A program made the translations under genes and the position numbers. Positions 1-8,900 of a DNA stretch of 64,000 nucleotides are shown piece after piece. The stretch is from Roseicyclus salinarum (GTDB lineage: Bacteria; Pseudomonadota; Alphaproteobacteria; Rhodobacterales; Rhodobacteraceae). The notes under the pieces were generated by a model, which made no database searches, was not told where the DNA came from, and was given only the letters and a program-made list of their open reading frames with translations. The DNA is taken from the NCBI RefSeq assembly GCF_029624655.1, contig NZ_JARRSA010000001.1:186001-250000 (forward strand), written 5' to 3'. How positions within the stretch are numbered: position 1 is the first letter of the stretch; each line of letters starts with the position of its first letter.

Positions 1-1166
1 CCGATGCCCAGCGCGCCTTCCAGCGAAGTCGAGAACCAGCGTTCGACACCGACCTCAAGCTCGATCGCGGCAAGCCGGTAGGTGGGCTCGTCGAGGCCGA
101 TGATGGACAATTCGCCATAGGCCAGCGTGTCTGGCGTGAAGGTCGCGGGCCGTGAAAGCCGCGCGCGCAGTCCCGCGTCGATGCCCTCGACCTCCTCGGT
201 GTCTATGCCTTCCTGGCCAATGCCGCTGATCTCGCCGTCGATCCGCAGCCGTTCGGCCCCGCCAAAGAGGTTGCGGTGCAGCCAGAAGGCCGTGACCCGC
301 GCGCCCTCGTCCGTAGAAAGCTCGGCGCCGGCGCCGAAGCGGCGCGGAGGCGATTCGGCGACGTTCGCGATGATGTTCATCGTGTTGTCGGGCCCAAGCG
401 GCCGTTCCTCGAGGGCGACCGCCGAGAAGACGCCGGTGTCGCGAAGCCGTTCGGTCACGCGGGCGAGGATCTCGGGCGAGTAGACGACGCCCTGTGGCAG
501 CCCCGCGATTTCCGTGATGCGCTCGGTCCGCATCCGGTCCTCGCCGCGCGGCACCAGCCGTCCGAAGGTCACGACCGGGCCGGGCGCGACCACGATCGAG
601 GCGTCGAGCGCGGCGTCCCTGTGCCTCGCGACGATCCTCTGGCTCTGGACATCGGCCACGGCGTGGCCGCGCGCGCGCCACTGGTCGATCGCGGCGGCAG
701 CCGTGTCCTGAAGCACGGGTGTGGTCGCGGCGCCGCCGGGACGGAAGTCTTCCGGCAGGTCCGTTCCCGGCGCGAGAGGCCCGATCTCGGCGGTGCCGAA
801 CGAAAATACCGGGCCCGGCTCCACCTCGATCGCGACCGTAGCGATGCTGGCGGGAACCGAGAATGGCGACAGGCCCGAGGCCTCGCGGCCGTCGAGCGTG
901 ATGCTCACGACCGGGGCGAAATGCCCGAACTCGTAGAGCGTCGCCGTCAGCCGGGCATAATCCGTCCGCGCCGCCGCGACGATGTCCTGCGCCGTTCGTC
1001 CGGCGCCGTCCTCGGCCTCCTGCAGGAGCAGGGCGTTCGCGCGCAGCCGGTCGGCCAGGTCCTCGTCCGCGCCGGGCGCGTCGAAGGTGATGTCCTGCGC
1101 CGCCGCAGGCAGGGCCAGGCACCCCGCAAGGACCAATCGCGCCAGGGTTCGAGAAGCAAAAACCAT
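1..1166 (-). CDS. tamA: TamA-family outer membrane protein, 3' end cut by window edge
   Basis: Outer-membrane Omp85/BamA superfamily protein; TamA works with TamB in inserting autotransporters and other outer-membrane proteins. The first 388 codons are in the window. I translated them directly: an ATG at 1166, a signal peptide (about 1-23, ending PAAAQ), a periplasmic region of about 240 residues that fits three POTRA domains, then the start of the beta barrel from about residue 270 (SPPRRFGAGAELSTDEGARV). The reading frame stays open to base 1. GTG and TTG codons lie 9 and 6 bases upstream in frame, so the exact start is uncertain by three codons. A tamB gene would be expected next, outside the window. 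It diverges from the NDUFA9-like gene. TamA rather than BamA is favoured because about 270 residues before the barrel leave room for only three POTRA domains, not five. Confidence 0.85.
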   Translation of the reverse strand, partial: MVFASRTLARLVLAGCLALPAAAQDITFDAPGADEDLADRLRANALLLQEAEDGAGRTAQDIVAAARTDYARLTATLYEFGHFAPVVSITLDGREASGLSPFSVPASIATVAIEVEPGPVFSFGTAEIGPLAPGTDLPEDFRPGGAATTPVLQDTAAAAIDQWRARGHAVADVQSQRIVARHRDAALDASIVVAPGPVVTFGRLVPRGEDRMRTERITEIAGLPQGVVYSPEILARVTERLRDTGVFSAVALEERPLGPDNTMNIIANVAESPPRRFGAGAELSTDEGARVTAFWLHRNLFGGAERLRIDGEISGIGQEGIDTEEVEGIDAGLRARLSRPATFTPDTLAYGELSIIGLDEPTYRLAAIELEVGVERWFSTSLEGALGI

Positions 1167-1303
1167 GACCAACACCTAGAGCCCTTGAGGAGCCAAGGCC
1201 AGTAACCTTTGCCACGCCCCCCGCGATTGGGACGATTTGCGCCTTGTGACGGTGCGCCATGGGTCCTATCACCCGGCGGGAACAGACTCCGGGAGTTTCG
1301 GTC

Positions 1304-2290
1304 ATGGCGAAACTGGTCACCATATTCGGCGGCTCGGGCTTCATTGGGCGATATATTGCACGCCGCATGGCCAAGGAGGGCTGGCGCGTCCGTGTCGCGG
1401 TGCGCCGCCCGAACGACGCACATTTCGTGCGGCCCTATGGCGTCGTCGGCCAAGTGGAGCCGGTGTTTGCCAATATCCGTGACGACGATTCGGTGCGCGC
1501 CGCGATCCATGGTGCGGATGCGGTGGTGAACTGCGTCGGCATCCTTGCCGAAACCGGAAAGAACCGCTTCGGCCTCGTCCAGCACCATGGCGCCGCGCGC
1601 ATCGCCCGGATCGCCGCCGACGAGGGCGTGTCCCGCCTCGTCCAGATTTCGGCCATCGGCGCGGACGCCGACAGCGACAGTCAGTATGCGGAAAGCAAGG
1701 GCCTTGGCGAGCAGGCCGTGCTCGAGGCCTTTCCGCAGGCCGTGATCCTGCGTCCCTCCATCGTGTTCGGCCCCGAGGACCAGTTCTTCAACCGTTTCGC
1801 GAAGATGACGCGCCTCAGCCCGTTCCTTCCGGTGGTAGGCGCCCAGACCCGTTTTCAGCCGGTCTATGCCGACGACGTCGCGCGCGCGGCCGTCAAGGGT
1901 GTGCTGGGCGAGGCGGAACCGGGCATCTACGAGCTTGGCGGCCCCGAAGTGCGCAGTTTCCGCGAGCTCATGGCGATGATGCTGCGGATCATCCGCCGCC
2001 GCCGCCTGATCGTGAATGTGCCGTTCTGGGCCGGCATGATGATGGGCGGCGCGTTCGACCTGCTGCAGGCCGTGACGCTGGGCCTGTTCCGCAACGGCGT
2101 GCTGACCCGCGACCAGGTGCGCAACCTTCGCCGCGACAACGTCGTGACCGAAGGCCGCAAGACCTTCGCGGATCTCGGCATCTCGCCGGTGGCGATGGAG
2201 CTCGTGCTGGACGACTACCTGTGGCCGTATCGCCCGGCGGGCCAGTATGCGGCGATCATGGAAAGCGCCGAACGTCTCAAGCGCCCGTAA
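1304..2290 (+). CDS. NDUFA9-like NAD(P)-binding protein (atypical SDR)
   Basis: Extended/atypical short-chain dehydrogenase fold of the complex I NDUFA9 subunit family, 328 residues. The N-terminus carries the dinucleotide-binding motif (IFGGSGFIGRYIARR), followed by the usual SAIGAD and RPSIVFGPED segments. In mitochondria the homologue is an accessory subunit of NADH dehydrogenase; in bacteria the role is less clear and may be in quinone or lipid metabolism. The ATG at 1304 is preferred because the protein then begins MAKLVTIFGG, directly at the first beta strand; an upstream in-frame ATG at 1259 would only add a non-conserved tail. Its 3' end overlaps that of convergent uppP by 14 bases. 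Confidence 0.85.
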   Translation: MAKLVTIFGGSGFIGRYIARRMAKEGWRVRVAVRRPNDAHFVRPYGVVGQVEPVFANIRDDDSVRAAIHGADAVVNCVGILAETGKNRFGLVQHHGAARIARIAADEGVSRLVQISAIGADADSDSQYAESKGLGEQAVLEAFPQAVILRPSIVFGPEDQFFNRFAKMTRLSPFLPVVGAQTRFQPVYADDVARAAVKGVLGEAEPGIYELGGPEVRSFRELMAMMLRIIRRRRLIVNVPFWAGMMMGGAFDLLQAVTLGLFRNGVLTRDQVRNLRRDNVVTEGRKTFADLGISPVAMELVLDDYLWPYRPAGQYAAIMESAERLKRP

Positions 2291-3098
2291 GGGCCCCGCT
2301 GTAGCCGAGCCATAGCAGGATCACGCCCAACACCACGCGGTAGATGACGTAGGGTGTGAAGCTGACGCTTTTCAGAAGCCGCATCATCAGGGTCAGCGCC
2401 GCGAGCGCCGCGACGAAGGCAAGAGCGGCCGCGATGGCGCCGTCACGGGCTGCCTGCGCATCCGCGGTGACGGCGACCTCGGCGCCAAGCACGACGCCGG
2501 AGGCAAGGATGGTGGGAATGGACATCAGCATGGCAAGCCGCGCCGACGATTCGCGGTCGTAGCCCAGAATCCGTCCGGCGGTGATGGTGATGCCCGAACG
2601 CGAGGTGCCGGGGATCAGCGCCACCGCCTGCCAGAGGCCCATCGAGATGGCGTCCCTGAGGGTCCAGTCCGCGTCCCGCCTGCTTTGCGCGCCGCGCTGG
2701 TCGGCCCAGTAGAGGACGAGGCCGAAGATCAGCATGGTCCAGCCGATCACGGTGACCGACCGCATGGCCTGCGCAAGGCCCGTCACCTGCAGGATCACGC
2801 CCGCGACGATGACAGGCACGGTGGCGACCGCCAGCAGGAAGGCGAGCCTTGCGCCGGGCGTGTCGATGCGGCCGGTCAGAAGCCGCGGCACGCCAGCGAG
2901 CCCCAGTTTCACGTCCCGCCAGAAGTAGACCACCACGGCGCCCAGCGTTCCGACATGGACCGCCACGTCGATGGCCTGGCCCTGGTCCTGCAGCCCGGAG
3001 AGATTCGGCAGGAGGATCAGGTGCCCGGAGGACGAGATCGGCAGGAACTCGGTGATGCCCTGGATCAGGGCGATGAGAAAAAGGTGGAGAAGCGACAT
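2277..3098 (-). CDS. uppP: Undecaprenyl-diphosphate phosphatase (BacA/UppP)
   Basis: Integral inner-membrane enzyme that dephosphorylates undecaprenyl diphosphate to recycle the lipid carrier of peptidoglycan and other envelope polymers; overexpression gives bacitracin resistance in other bacteria. At 273 residues it is the normal family length. Both hallmark motifs are visible: the N-terminal EFLPISSSGHL region (about residues 17-27) and PGTSRSGIT near the middle, plus about eight hydrophobic segments. It diverges from gltD across a 204-base AT-richer spacer (3099-3302) that must hold both promoters and contains a 7-base inverted repeat (3157-3163 with 3186-3192) of unknown role. It ends inside the 3' end of the NDUFA9-like gene. 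Confidence 0.96.
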   Translation of the reverse strand: MSLLHLFLIALIQGITEFLPISSSGHLILLPNLSGLQDQGQAIDVAVHVGTLGAVVVYFWRDVKLGLAGVPRLLTGRIDTPGARLAFLLAVATVPVIVAGVILQVTGLAQAMRSVTVIGWTMLIFGLVLYWADQRGAQSRRDADWTLRDAISMGLWQAVALIPGTSRSGITITAGRILGYDRESSARLAMLMSIPTILASGVVLGAEVAVTADAQAARDGAIAAALAFVAALAALTLMMRLLKSVSFTPYVIYRVVLGVILLWLGYSGALTGA

Positions 3099-3302
3099 GT
3101 TCTGGTTGTCTCGGCACTAACGGAAGGCATTGTTTTTATTTTATTGTTTCCAAACTAGGTTCGCCTCGTTACCTAATTTCGGCGCCGAACCTGACCCTGG
3201 CATCCATGGCGGCATCAGGAATTCGCAAATAGGTCAGTATTGCTGTCTTTTTATATCCCGGAACGCTCGGTATAGGGGCGTTCGAAGAATGGGAGATGTT
3301 CC

Positions 3303-4745
3303 GTGGCCAAGCAACCCATGTTGAAATTCGTGACGGTGCAAAAAGAGATGCCGTCGAAGCGTGCGGCGACCGACCGGACCGACGACTTCGCCGAGATCTA
3401 TGGCGAGTACGCCCGAGAGAAGGCGGCCGAGCAGGCCGGGCGCTGCAGCCAGTGCGGCGTTCCCTACTGCCAGAGCCATTGTCCCCTGCACAACAATATC
3501 CCCGATTGGTTGAAGCTGACGGCCGAGGGTCGCCTGCAGGAAGCCTACGAGATCAGCCAGTCGACCAACACCTTCCCCGAGATCTGCGGCCGCATCTGCC
3601 CGCAGGACCGCCTGTGCGAGGGCAACTGCGTCATCGAGCAGTCCGGCCACGGCACCGTCACGATCGGCGCGGTGGAGAAATACATCACCGACACCGCCTG
3701 GGAGGAAGGCTGGGTGCAGCCCATCCGCCCCCATGCAGAGCGCGCGGAATCGGTCGGCATCATCGGTGCGGGACCGGGCGGCCTTGCCGCCGCGGACATG
3801 TTGCGCCGCGCCGGTCTGCAGGTCACCGTCTACGACCGCTACGACCGTTCGGGCGGGCTGATGGTCTACGGCATTCCCGGCTTCAAGCTGGAGAAGGACG
3901 TGGTCATGCGCCGCAACGCCCAGCTGGAAGAAGGCGGCGTCACCTTCGTGATGAACTGCGACGTCGGTCACGACATCACTTTCGACCAGATCCGCGAGAA
4001 GCATGACTTCGTCGTCATCGCCACGGGCGTCTACAAGTCCCGCGACCTGCAGGCGCCCGGCGTCGGCGCGACAGGCATCGTGCGGGCGATCGACTATCTC
4101 ACCGCCTCCAGCCGGGTGGGCTTCGGGGACGAGGTGCCGGAATTCGCCTCGGGCGAGCTGGACGCCGAGGGCAAGCGCGTCGTCGTCATCGGCGGGGGCG
4201 ACACGGCGATGGATTGCGTGCGCACCGCGGTGCGGCAGGGCGCCACCAGCGTGAAATGCCTCTACCGCCGCGACCGCGCCAACATGCCGGGCTCGCAGCG
4301 CGAGGTCGCGAACGCAGAAGAGGAGGGCGTGGAGTTCATCTGGCTCTCGGCGCCAAAGGGCTTCTCGGGTGATGCCGTAGAGGGCGTGATGGTCCAGAAG
4401 ATGCGCCTTGGCGCCCCCGACGCGACGGGCCGCCAGATGCCCGAGGTGATCGAGGGCGCGGACTATGTCGAGGGCGCCGACCTCGTGATCAAGGCGCTGG
4501 GCTTCGAACCCGAGGACCTGCAAAGGCTCTGGGGCGTGCCGGAGCTGGAGGTGACGCGCTGGGGCACCATCAAGGCCGATTTCCGCAGCCACGAGACGTC
4601 GCTTCCGAACGTCTACGCGGTCGGCGACATCGTGCGCGGCGCAAGCCTTGTGGTCTGGGCGATCCGTGACGGCCGCGAGGCCGCCGAGGCCATCCTCGCG
4701 AAGGTGATGGCCGAGGGCGCGAGTGCGGGCGTGGCCGCGGAGTGA
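3303..4745 (+). CDS. gltD: Glutamate synthase (NADPH) small subunit
   Basis: Beta subunit of NADPH-GOGAT; takes electrons from NADPH through FAD and iron-sulfur clusters to the large subunit, which makes two glutamates from glutamine and 2-oxoglutarate. The 480 residues are full length. N-terminal cysteines for the Fe-S clusters (CSQCGVPYCQSHC and CGRICPQDRLCEGNC), the FAD motif GAGPGGLAAADML and the NADPH motif GGGDTAMDCV are all present. The start is GTG at 3303, six bases after a GGGAGA ribosome site; the nearby ATG at 3296 is out of frame. It heads a four-gene run gltD - secreted protein - GFA protein - gltB. Confidence 0.97.
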   Translation: MAKQPMLKFVTVQKEMPSKRAATDRTDDFAEIYGEYAREKAAEQAGRCSQCGVPYCQSHCPLHNNIPDWLKLTAEGRLQEAYEISQSTNTFPEICGRICPQDRLCEGNCVIEQSGHGTVTIGAVEKYITDTAWEEGWVQPIRPHAERAESVGIIGAGPGGLAAADMLRRAGLQVTVYDRYDRSGGLMVYGIPGFKLEKDVVMRRNAQLEEGGVTFVMNCDVGHDITFDQIREKHDFVVIATGVYKSRDLQAPGVGATGIVRAIDYLTASSRVGFGDEVPEFASGELDAEGKRVVVIGGGDTAMDCVRTAVRQGATSVKCLYRRDRANMPGSQREVANAEEEGVEFIWLSAPKGFSGDAVEGVMVQKMRLGAPDATGRQMPEVIEGADYVEGADLVIKALGFEPEDLQRLWGVPELEVTRWGTIKADFRSHETSLPNVYAVGDIVRGASLVVWAIRDGREAAEAILAKVMAEGASAGVAAE

Positions 4746-4755
4746 ACCCCATCCG

Positions 4756-5493
4756 ATGATCGCACGCGCCTTCCATATCCTGCTGGCCGCCGCGCTGGTC
4801 CTGCCTGCCGCCACGCCCGTCGTGGCGCAGGACGGCCCGCGCCTGTTCCAGGTGCCGGAAGGCTGCGAGGCGTTCCTGACGGTTCAGGCGCGGTCCTGCA
4901 CGGTGTCCCACCATTGGACCTGCGAGGGTGACCCGGAAGGCACGCATTGGCGCGCCGCGCTCGACCAGGACGGCGCCTTCTATCTCAGCTTCACTGATGC
5001 GGAATTCCGCTGGATCAGGTCGTGGGACCTGCGCAACGGAGGCACCGACGTCCTGATCGAACCCGAGGAGGACCCGGCCTCGATGACGGAGCTGCTGGCC
5101 ACCGGCAGCGACGCCATGGTGTTCTCGATCCTCGAGGAAAACGACCTCGGCACGTTCCAGCGCGACTACACGGGCTTCGACAGGCTGACGGGCGAGACCA
5201 TCGTCGTGGATGGCCGCGAGCTTCTCGTGACCGAGTTCAGCTACCAGTACGACACACGCGACGGTCCGCGCCGGACGGAAGGCAACCAGTTCGTCCACGA
5301 GGGCTGGCGCCTGTTCTTCGGCGGGCTCGAGACGGTGACGTTGCCCGACGGCGAGACGTTCGAGGGAAACTACAGCCCGATGGAATTCGCCGAACCGGGC
5401 GAGCGCGGTTTCCTGACGACGCAGCCGCTCTACGATTGCGGAGAGATGATGAGCGCGTTTGACGATGGCGCCGTGTGGCGGGTCCGGCAATGA
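4756..5493 (+). CDS. Secreted protein of unknown function in the glt operon
   Basis: I do not recognise the family. The 245-residue product begins with a clear signal peptide (about residues 1-27, ending PVVAQ), so the mature protein is probably periplasmic. It has two pairs of closely spaced cysteines near the N-terminus (CEAFLTVQARSC and HHWTC) and a late one (YDCGEMM), which suits disulfide bonds. The ATG at 4756 is chosen because it places the signal peptide at the N-terminus. It lies 10 bases after gltD and its TGA stop overlaps the ATG of the next gene (ATGA, 5490-5493), so it is very likely co-transcribed with glutamate synthase. No functional link to nitrogen metabolism is evident from the sequence. 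Confidence 0.75.
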   Translation: MIARAFHILLAAALVLPAATPVVAQDGPRLFQVPEGCEAFLTVQARSCTVSHHWTCEGDPEGTHWRAALDQDGAFYLSFTDAEFRWIRSWDLRNGGTDVLIEPEEDPASMTELLATGSDAMVFSILEENDLGTFQRDYTGFDRLTGETIVVDGRELLVTEFSYQYDTRDGPRRTEGNQFVHEGWRLFFGGLETVTLPDGETFEGNYSPMEFAEPGERGFLTTQPLYDCGEMMSAFDDGAVWRVRQ

Positions 5494-5945
5494 TCGACGC
5501 CTTCCGCAGAACCGGCCGGATGACCGGCAAGTGCCTGTGCGGGGCGGTGACGCTGTCCATCGATGGCGATTACGTCGCCGCGGTCGGCGCCTGCCATTGC
5601 AGCAAGTGCCAGAGGTCGGCGGGCGTCATGTGGGCGGCGTTCACGGCCGAGGCCGAGGCGGTGACGGTGACGGGGGAGGTGACGCGCTACGCCTCGACGC
5701 CCTTCGCCGAGCGCGCCTTCTGCCCGGTCTGCGGCAGCAACCTGTGGCTGCGGAATACGGACGATCCTTCGGCGGAGTATGAGTTCATGCCCGCCCTGTT
5801 CCCCGAGGCGGCGGAGTTCCCGCTGATCTCGGAAATCTACACCGACCGGCGGCCGGCCTACGTGCCGCTGAGCGGAAACCACCGGACGAAGACCCGCGCC
5901 GAATGGGAAGCGGAGAACCGTCATGTCGAGGGAGACATGCCATGA
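5490..5945 (+). CDS. GFA/CENP-V domain protein
   Basis: Small zinc protein of the GFA family (glutathione-dependent formaldehyde-activating enzyme/CENP-V fold). The ligand cysteines are in place: CLCGAVT, CHCSKCQRSAG and CPVCGSNLWL. Members range from glutathione-dependent formaldehyde handlers to proteins of unknown activity; substrate cannot be assigned here. The start at 5490 (MIDAFRRTGRMTGKC) forms an ATGA overlap with the preceding gene; an internal ATG at 5520 starts right at the conserved domain and is an alternative. The 3' end overlaps the gltB start in another ATGA (5942-5945), so the gene is probably translationally coupled on both sides. Confidence 0.88.
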   Translation: MIDAFRRTGRMTGKCLCGAVTLSIDGDYVAAVGACHCSKCQRSAGVMWAAFTAEAEAVTVTGEVTRYASTPFAERAFCPVCGSNLWLRNTDDPSAEYEFMPALFPEAAEFPLISEIYTDRRPAYVPLSGNHRTKTRAEWEAENRHVEGDMP

Positions 5946-8900
5946 CCAAGTATGACGCCGACTGGGCCGCCGCCGAAGCCGCGAAGCGCGAGTGGATGGC
6001 GCAAAACAGTCTCTATTCCGAGGCGGACGAGCATTCCTCGTGCGGCGTCGGCCTTGTCGTGTCCATCGACGGCAAGCCCAGCCGCAAGGTCGTGCAGAAC
6101 GGCATCGACGCGCTGAAGGCGGTCTGGCACCGGGGTGCCGTGGACGCGGACGGCAAGACGGGTGACGGGGCGGGCATCCACGTCCAGATCCCGCCGCGCT
6201 TCTTCTACGATCAGGTGCGCCGCACCGGCCACGAGCCGCGCGAGGACGAGCTGATGGCGGTGGGGCAGGTGTTCCTGCCGCGCACCGACTTCGGCGCGCA
6301 GGAAACCTGCCGGACCATCGTGGAGTCCGAGGTCCTGCGCATGGGCTACTACATCTACGGCTGGCGGCACGTCCCGGTGAACATCACCGTTCTGGGCGAG
6401 AAGGCGAACGCGACCCGGCCCGAGATCGAGCAGATCATCATCTCGAACTCGAAGGGCAGCGACGTCGAGACGTTCGAGCGCGAGCTCTACGTCATCCGCC
6501 GCAGGATCGAGAAGGCCGCGCAGGCCGCCGGTATCAAGGAGCTCTATCTCTGCTCGCTGTCCTGCCGGTCGATCATCTACAAGGGCATGATGCTGGCCGA
6601 GCAGGTCGCCGAGTTCTATCCCGACCTCAAGGACGAGCGTTTCGAAAGCGCCTTCGCGATTTATCACCAGCGCTATTCGACCAACACCTTCCCGCAGTGG
6701 TGGCTGGCGCAGCCGTTCCGGATGCTCGCCCACAACGGCGAGATCAACACGCTCAAGGGCAACATCAACTGGATGAAAAGCCACGAGATCCGGCTGTCGT
6801 CCGCCTACTTCGGCGACATGGCCGAGGACATCAAGCCGATCATCGCGGGCGGCGCGTCCGACAGCGCCGCACTTGACGCGGTGTTCGAGGTCCTTGTCCG
6901 CGCGGGCCGCAACGCGCCGATGGCCAAGACCATGCTGGTGCCCGAAGCCTGGTCCCAGACGGCGACCGAACTGCCGCAGGCTTGGCAGGACATGTATTCC
7001 TACTGCAACTCGGTGATGGAGCCGTGGGACGGCCCCGCCGCACTCGCCATGACGGACGGCCGCTGGGTCTGCGCCGGGCTTGACCGGAACGGCCTGCGCC
7101 CGATGCGCTACGTCGTCACCGGCGACGGCCTGCTGATCGCGGGCTCCGAGACCGGGATGATCCCGGTGGACGAGGCGACGGTGGTCGAGAAGGGCGCCCT
7201 CGGCCCCGGCCAGATGATCGCGGTCGACATGACCGAGCAGAAGCTGTTCCACGACACCGAGATCAAGGATGCGCTCGCAGCTTCGCGGCCGTTCGGCGAC
7301 TGGGTGGGCAAGATCACCGACCTCGCGGCGGCCACGGAGTCCGTCGCCGAGATCGCTCTGCACGAAGGCCCCGAGCTGCGCAGGCGCCAGGTCGCGGCCG
7401 GCTACTCGATCGAGGAGCTGGAGCAGATCCTCGCGCCGATGGCCGAGGACGGCAAGGAGATGGTGGCGTCCATGGGCGACGACACGCCCGCCGCCGTTCT
7501 GTCGAGCCAGTATCGCCCGCTCAGCCACTACTTCCGTCAGAACTTCAGCCAGGTCACAAACCCGCCGATCGACAGCCTGCGGGAATTCCGCGTGATGAGC
7601 CTGAAGACGCGCTTCGGCAACCTCAAGAACGTGCTCGACGAGGATTCCAGCCAGACCGAGATCCTTGTCCTCGACAGCCCCTTCGTCTCGAACGCGCAGT
7701 TCGACGAGATGGTGAAGCACTTCAACGCCGATCACGCGATCATCGACTGCACCTTCCCCGCCGGCGGCGAGACGGGGGCCCTCAGGGCCGGCCTCGAGCG
7801 GATCCGCCGCGAGGCCGAGGATGCGGTGCGTTCGGGCGCCGGGCATATCGTGCTGACCGATCAGGGCCAGGGGCCCGAGCGCGTGCCGATGCCGATGATC
7901 CTTGCGACCAGCGCGGTCCATTCCTGGCTGACGCGGCAGGGCCTGCGCACCTTCTGCTCGCTCAACGTGCGGTCGGCCGAGTGCATCGACCCGCATTACT
8001 TCGCGGTTCTCGTGGGATGCGGCGCGACGACGGTGAACGCCTACCTCGCGCAGGACAGCATCGCGGACCGGATCTCGCGCGGGCTGATCGAGGGAAGCCT
8101 GACCGAAGCGATGGCCCGCTACCGCGCCGCCATCGACCAGGGCCTGCTGAAGATCATGTCGAAGATGGGAATCTCGGTCATCTCGTCCTACCGAGGCGGC
8201 CTCAACTTCGAGGCGGTCGGCCTCAGCCGCGCGATGGTCGCCGAGTTCTTCCCGGGAATGATCTCGCGCATTTCGGGGATCGGGGTCTCGGGTCTCCAGA
8301 AGAAGGTCGAGGAGGTGCATTCCCGCGGCTGGCTGCGTGGACAGGACGTCCTGCCCATCGGCGGGTTCTACAAGGCGCGCCGCTCGGGCGAGAAGCACGC
8401 CTGGGAAGCGCAGTCGATGCACATGATGCAGATGGCCTGCAACAAGGCCTCGTTCGAGCTGTGGAAGCAGTATTCGGCCAAGATGCAGTCCAACCCTCCG
8501 ATCCACCTGCGCGACCTTCTGGACATCAAGCCGCTGGGCGGGCCGGTGCCGATCGAGGAGGTGGAAAGCATCACCTCGATCCGCAAGCGCTTCGTGACGC
8601 CGGGCATGTCGCTGGGTGCGCTGTCGCCCGAGGCGCACAAGACGCTGAACGTCGCGATGAACCGCATCGGCGCGAAGTCCGACAGCGGCGAGGGCGGCGA
8701 GGATCCGGCGCATTTCGTCCCCGAGCCGAATGGAGACAACCCTTCGGCCAAGATCAAGCAGGTCGCCTCGGGACGCTTCGGCGTCACGGCGGAATATCTG
8801 AACCACTGCGAGGAGCTGGAGATCAAGGTCGCGCAGGGCGCAAAGCCCGGCGAGGGCGGCCAGCTGCCCGGCATGAAGGTGACCAAGCTGATCGCACGGC

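Noticed and set aside
55-1374. Minus-strand open frame of 439 codons overlapping the start of the window
   Set aside because: Arg/Gly/Ala-rich translation typical of a wrong frame in high-GC DNA; the real gene here is tamA in another frame, with signal peptide and POTRA-like region.
3157-3192. Inverted repeat upstream of gltD as a specific operator
   Set aside because: Only a 7-base stem with a long loop; no known regulator site matches, so mentioned under uppP but not called.
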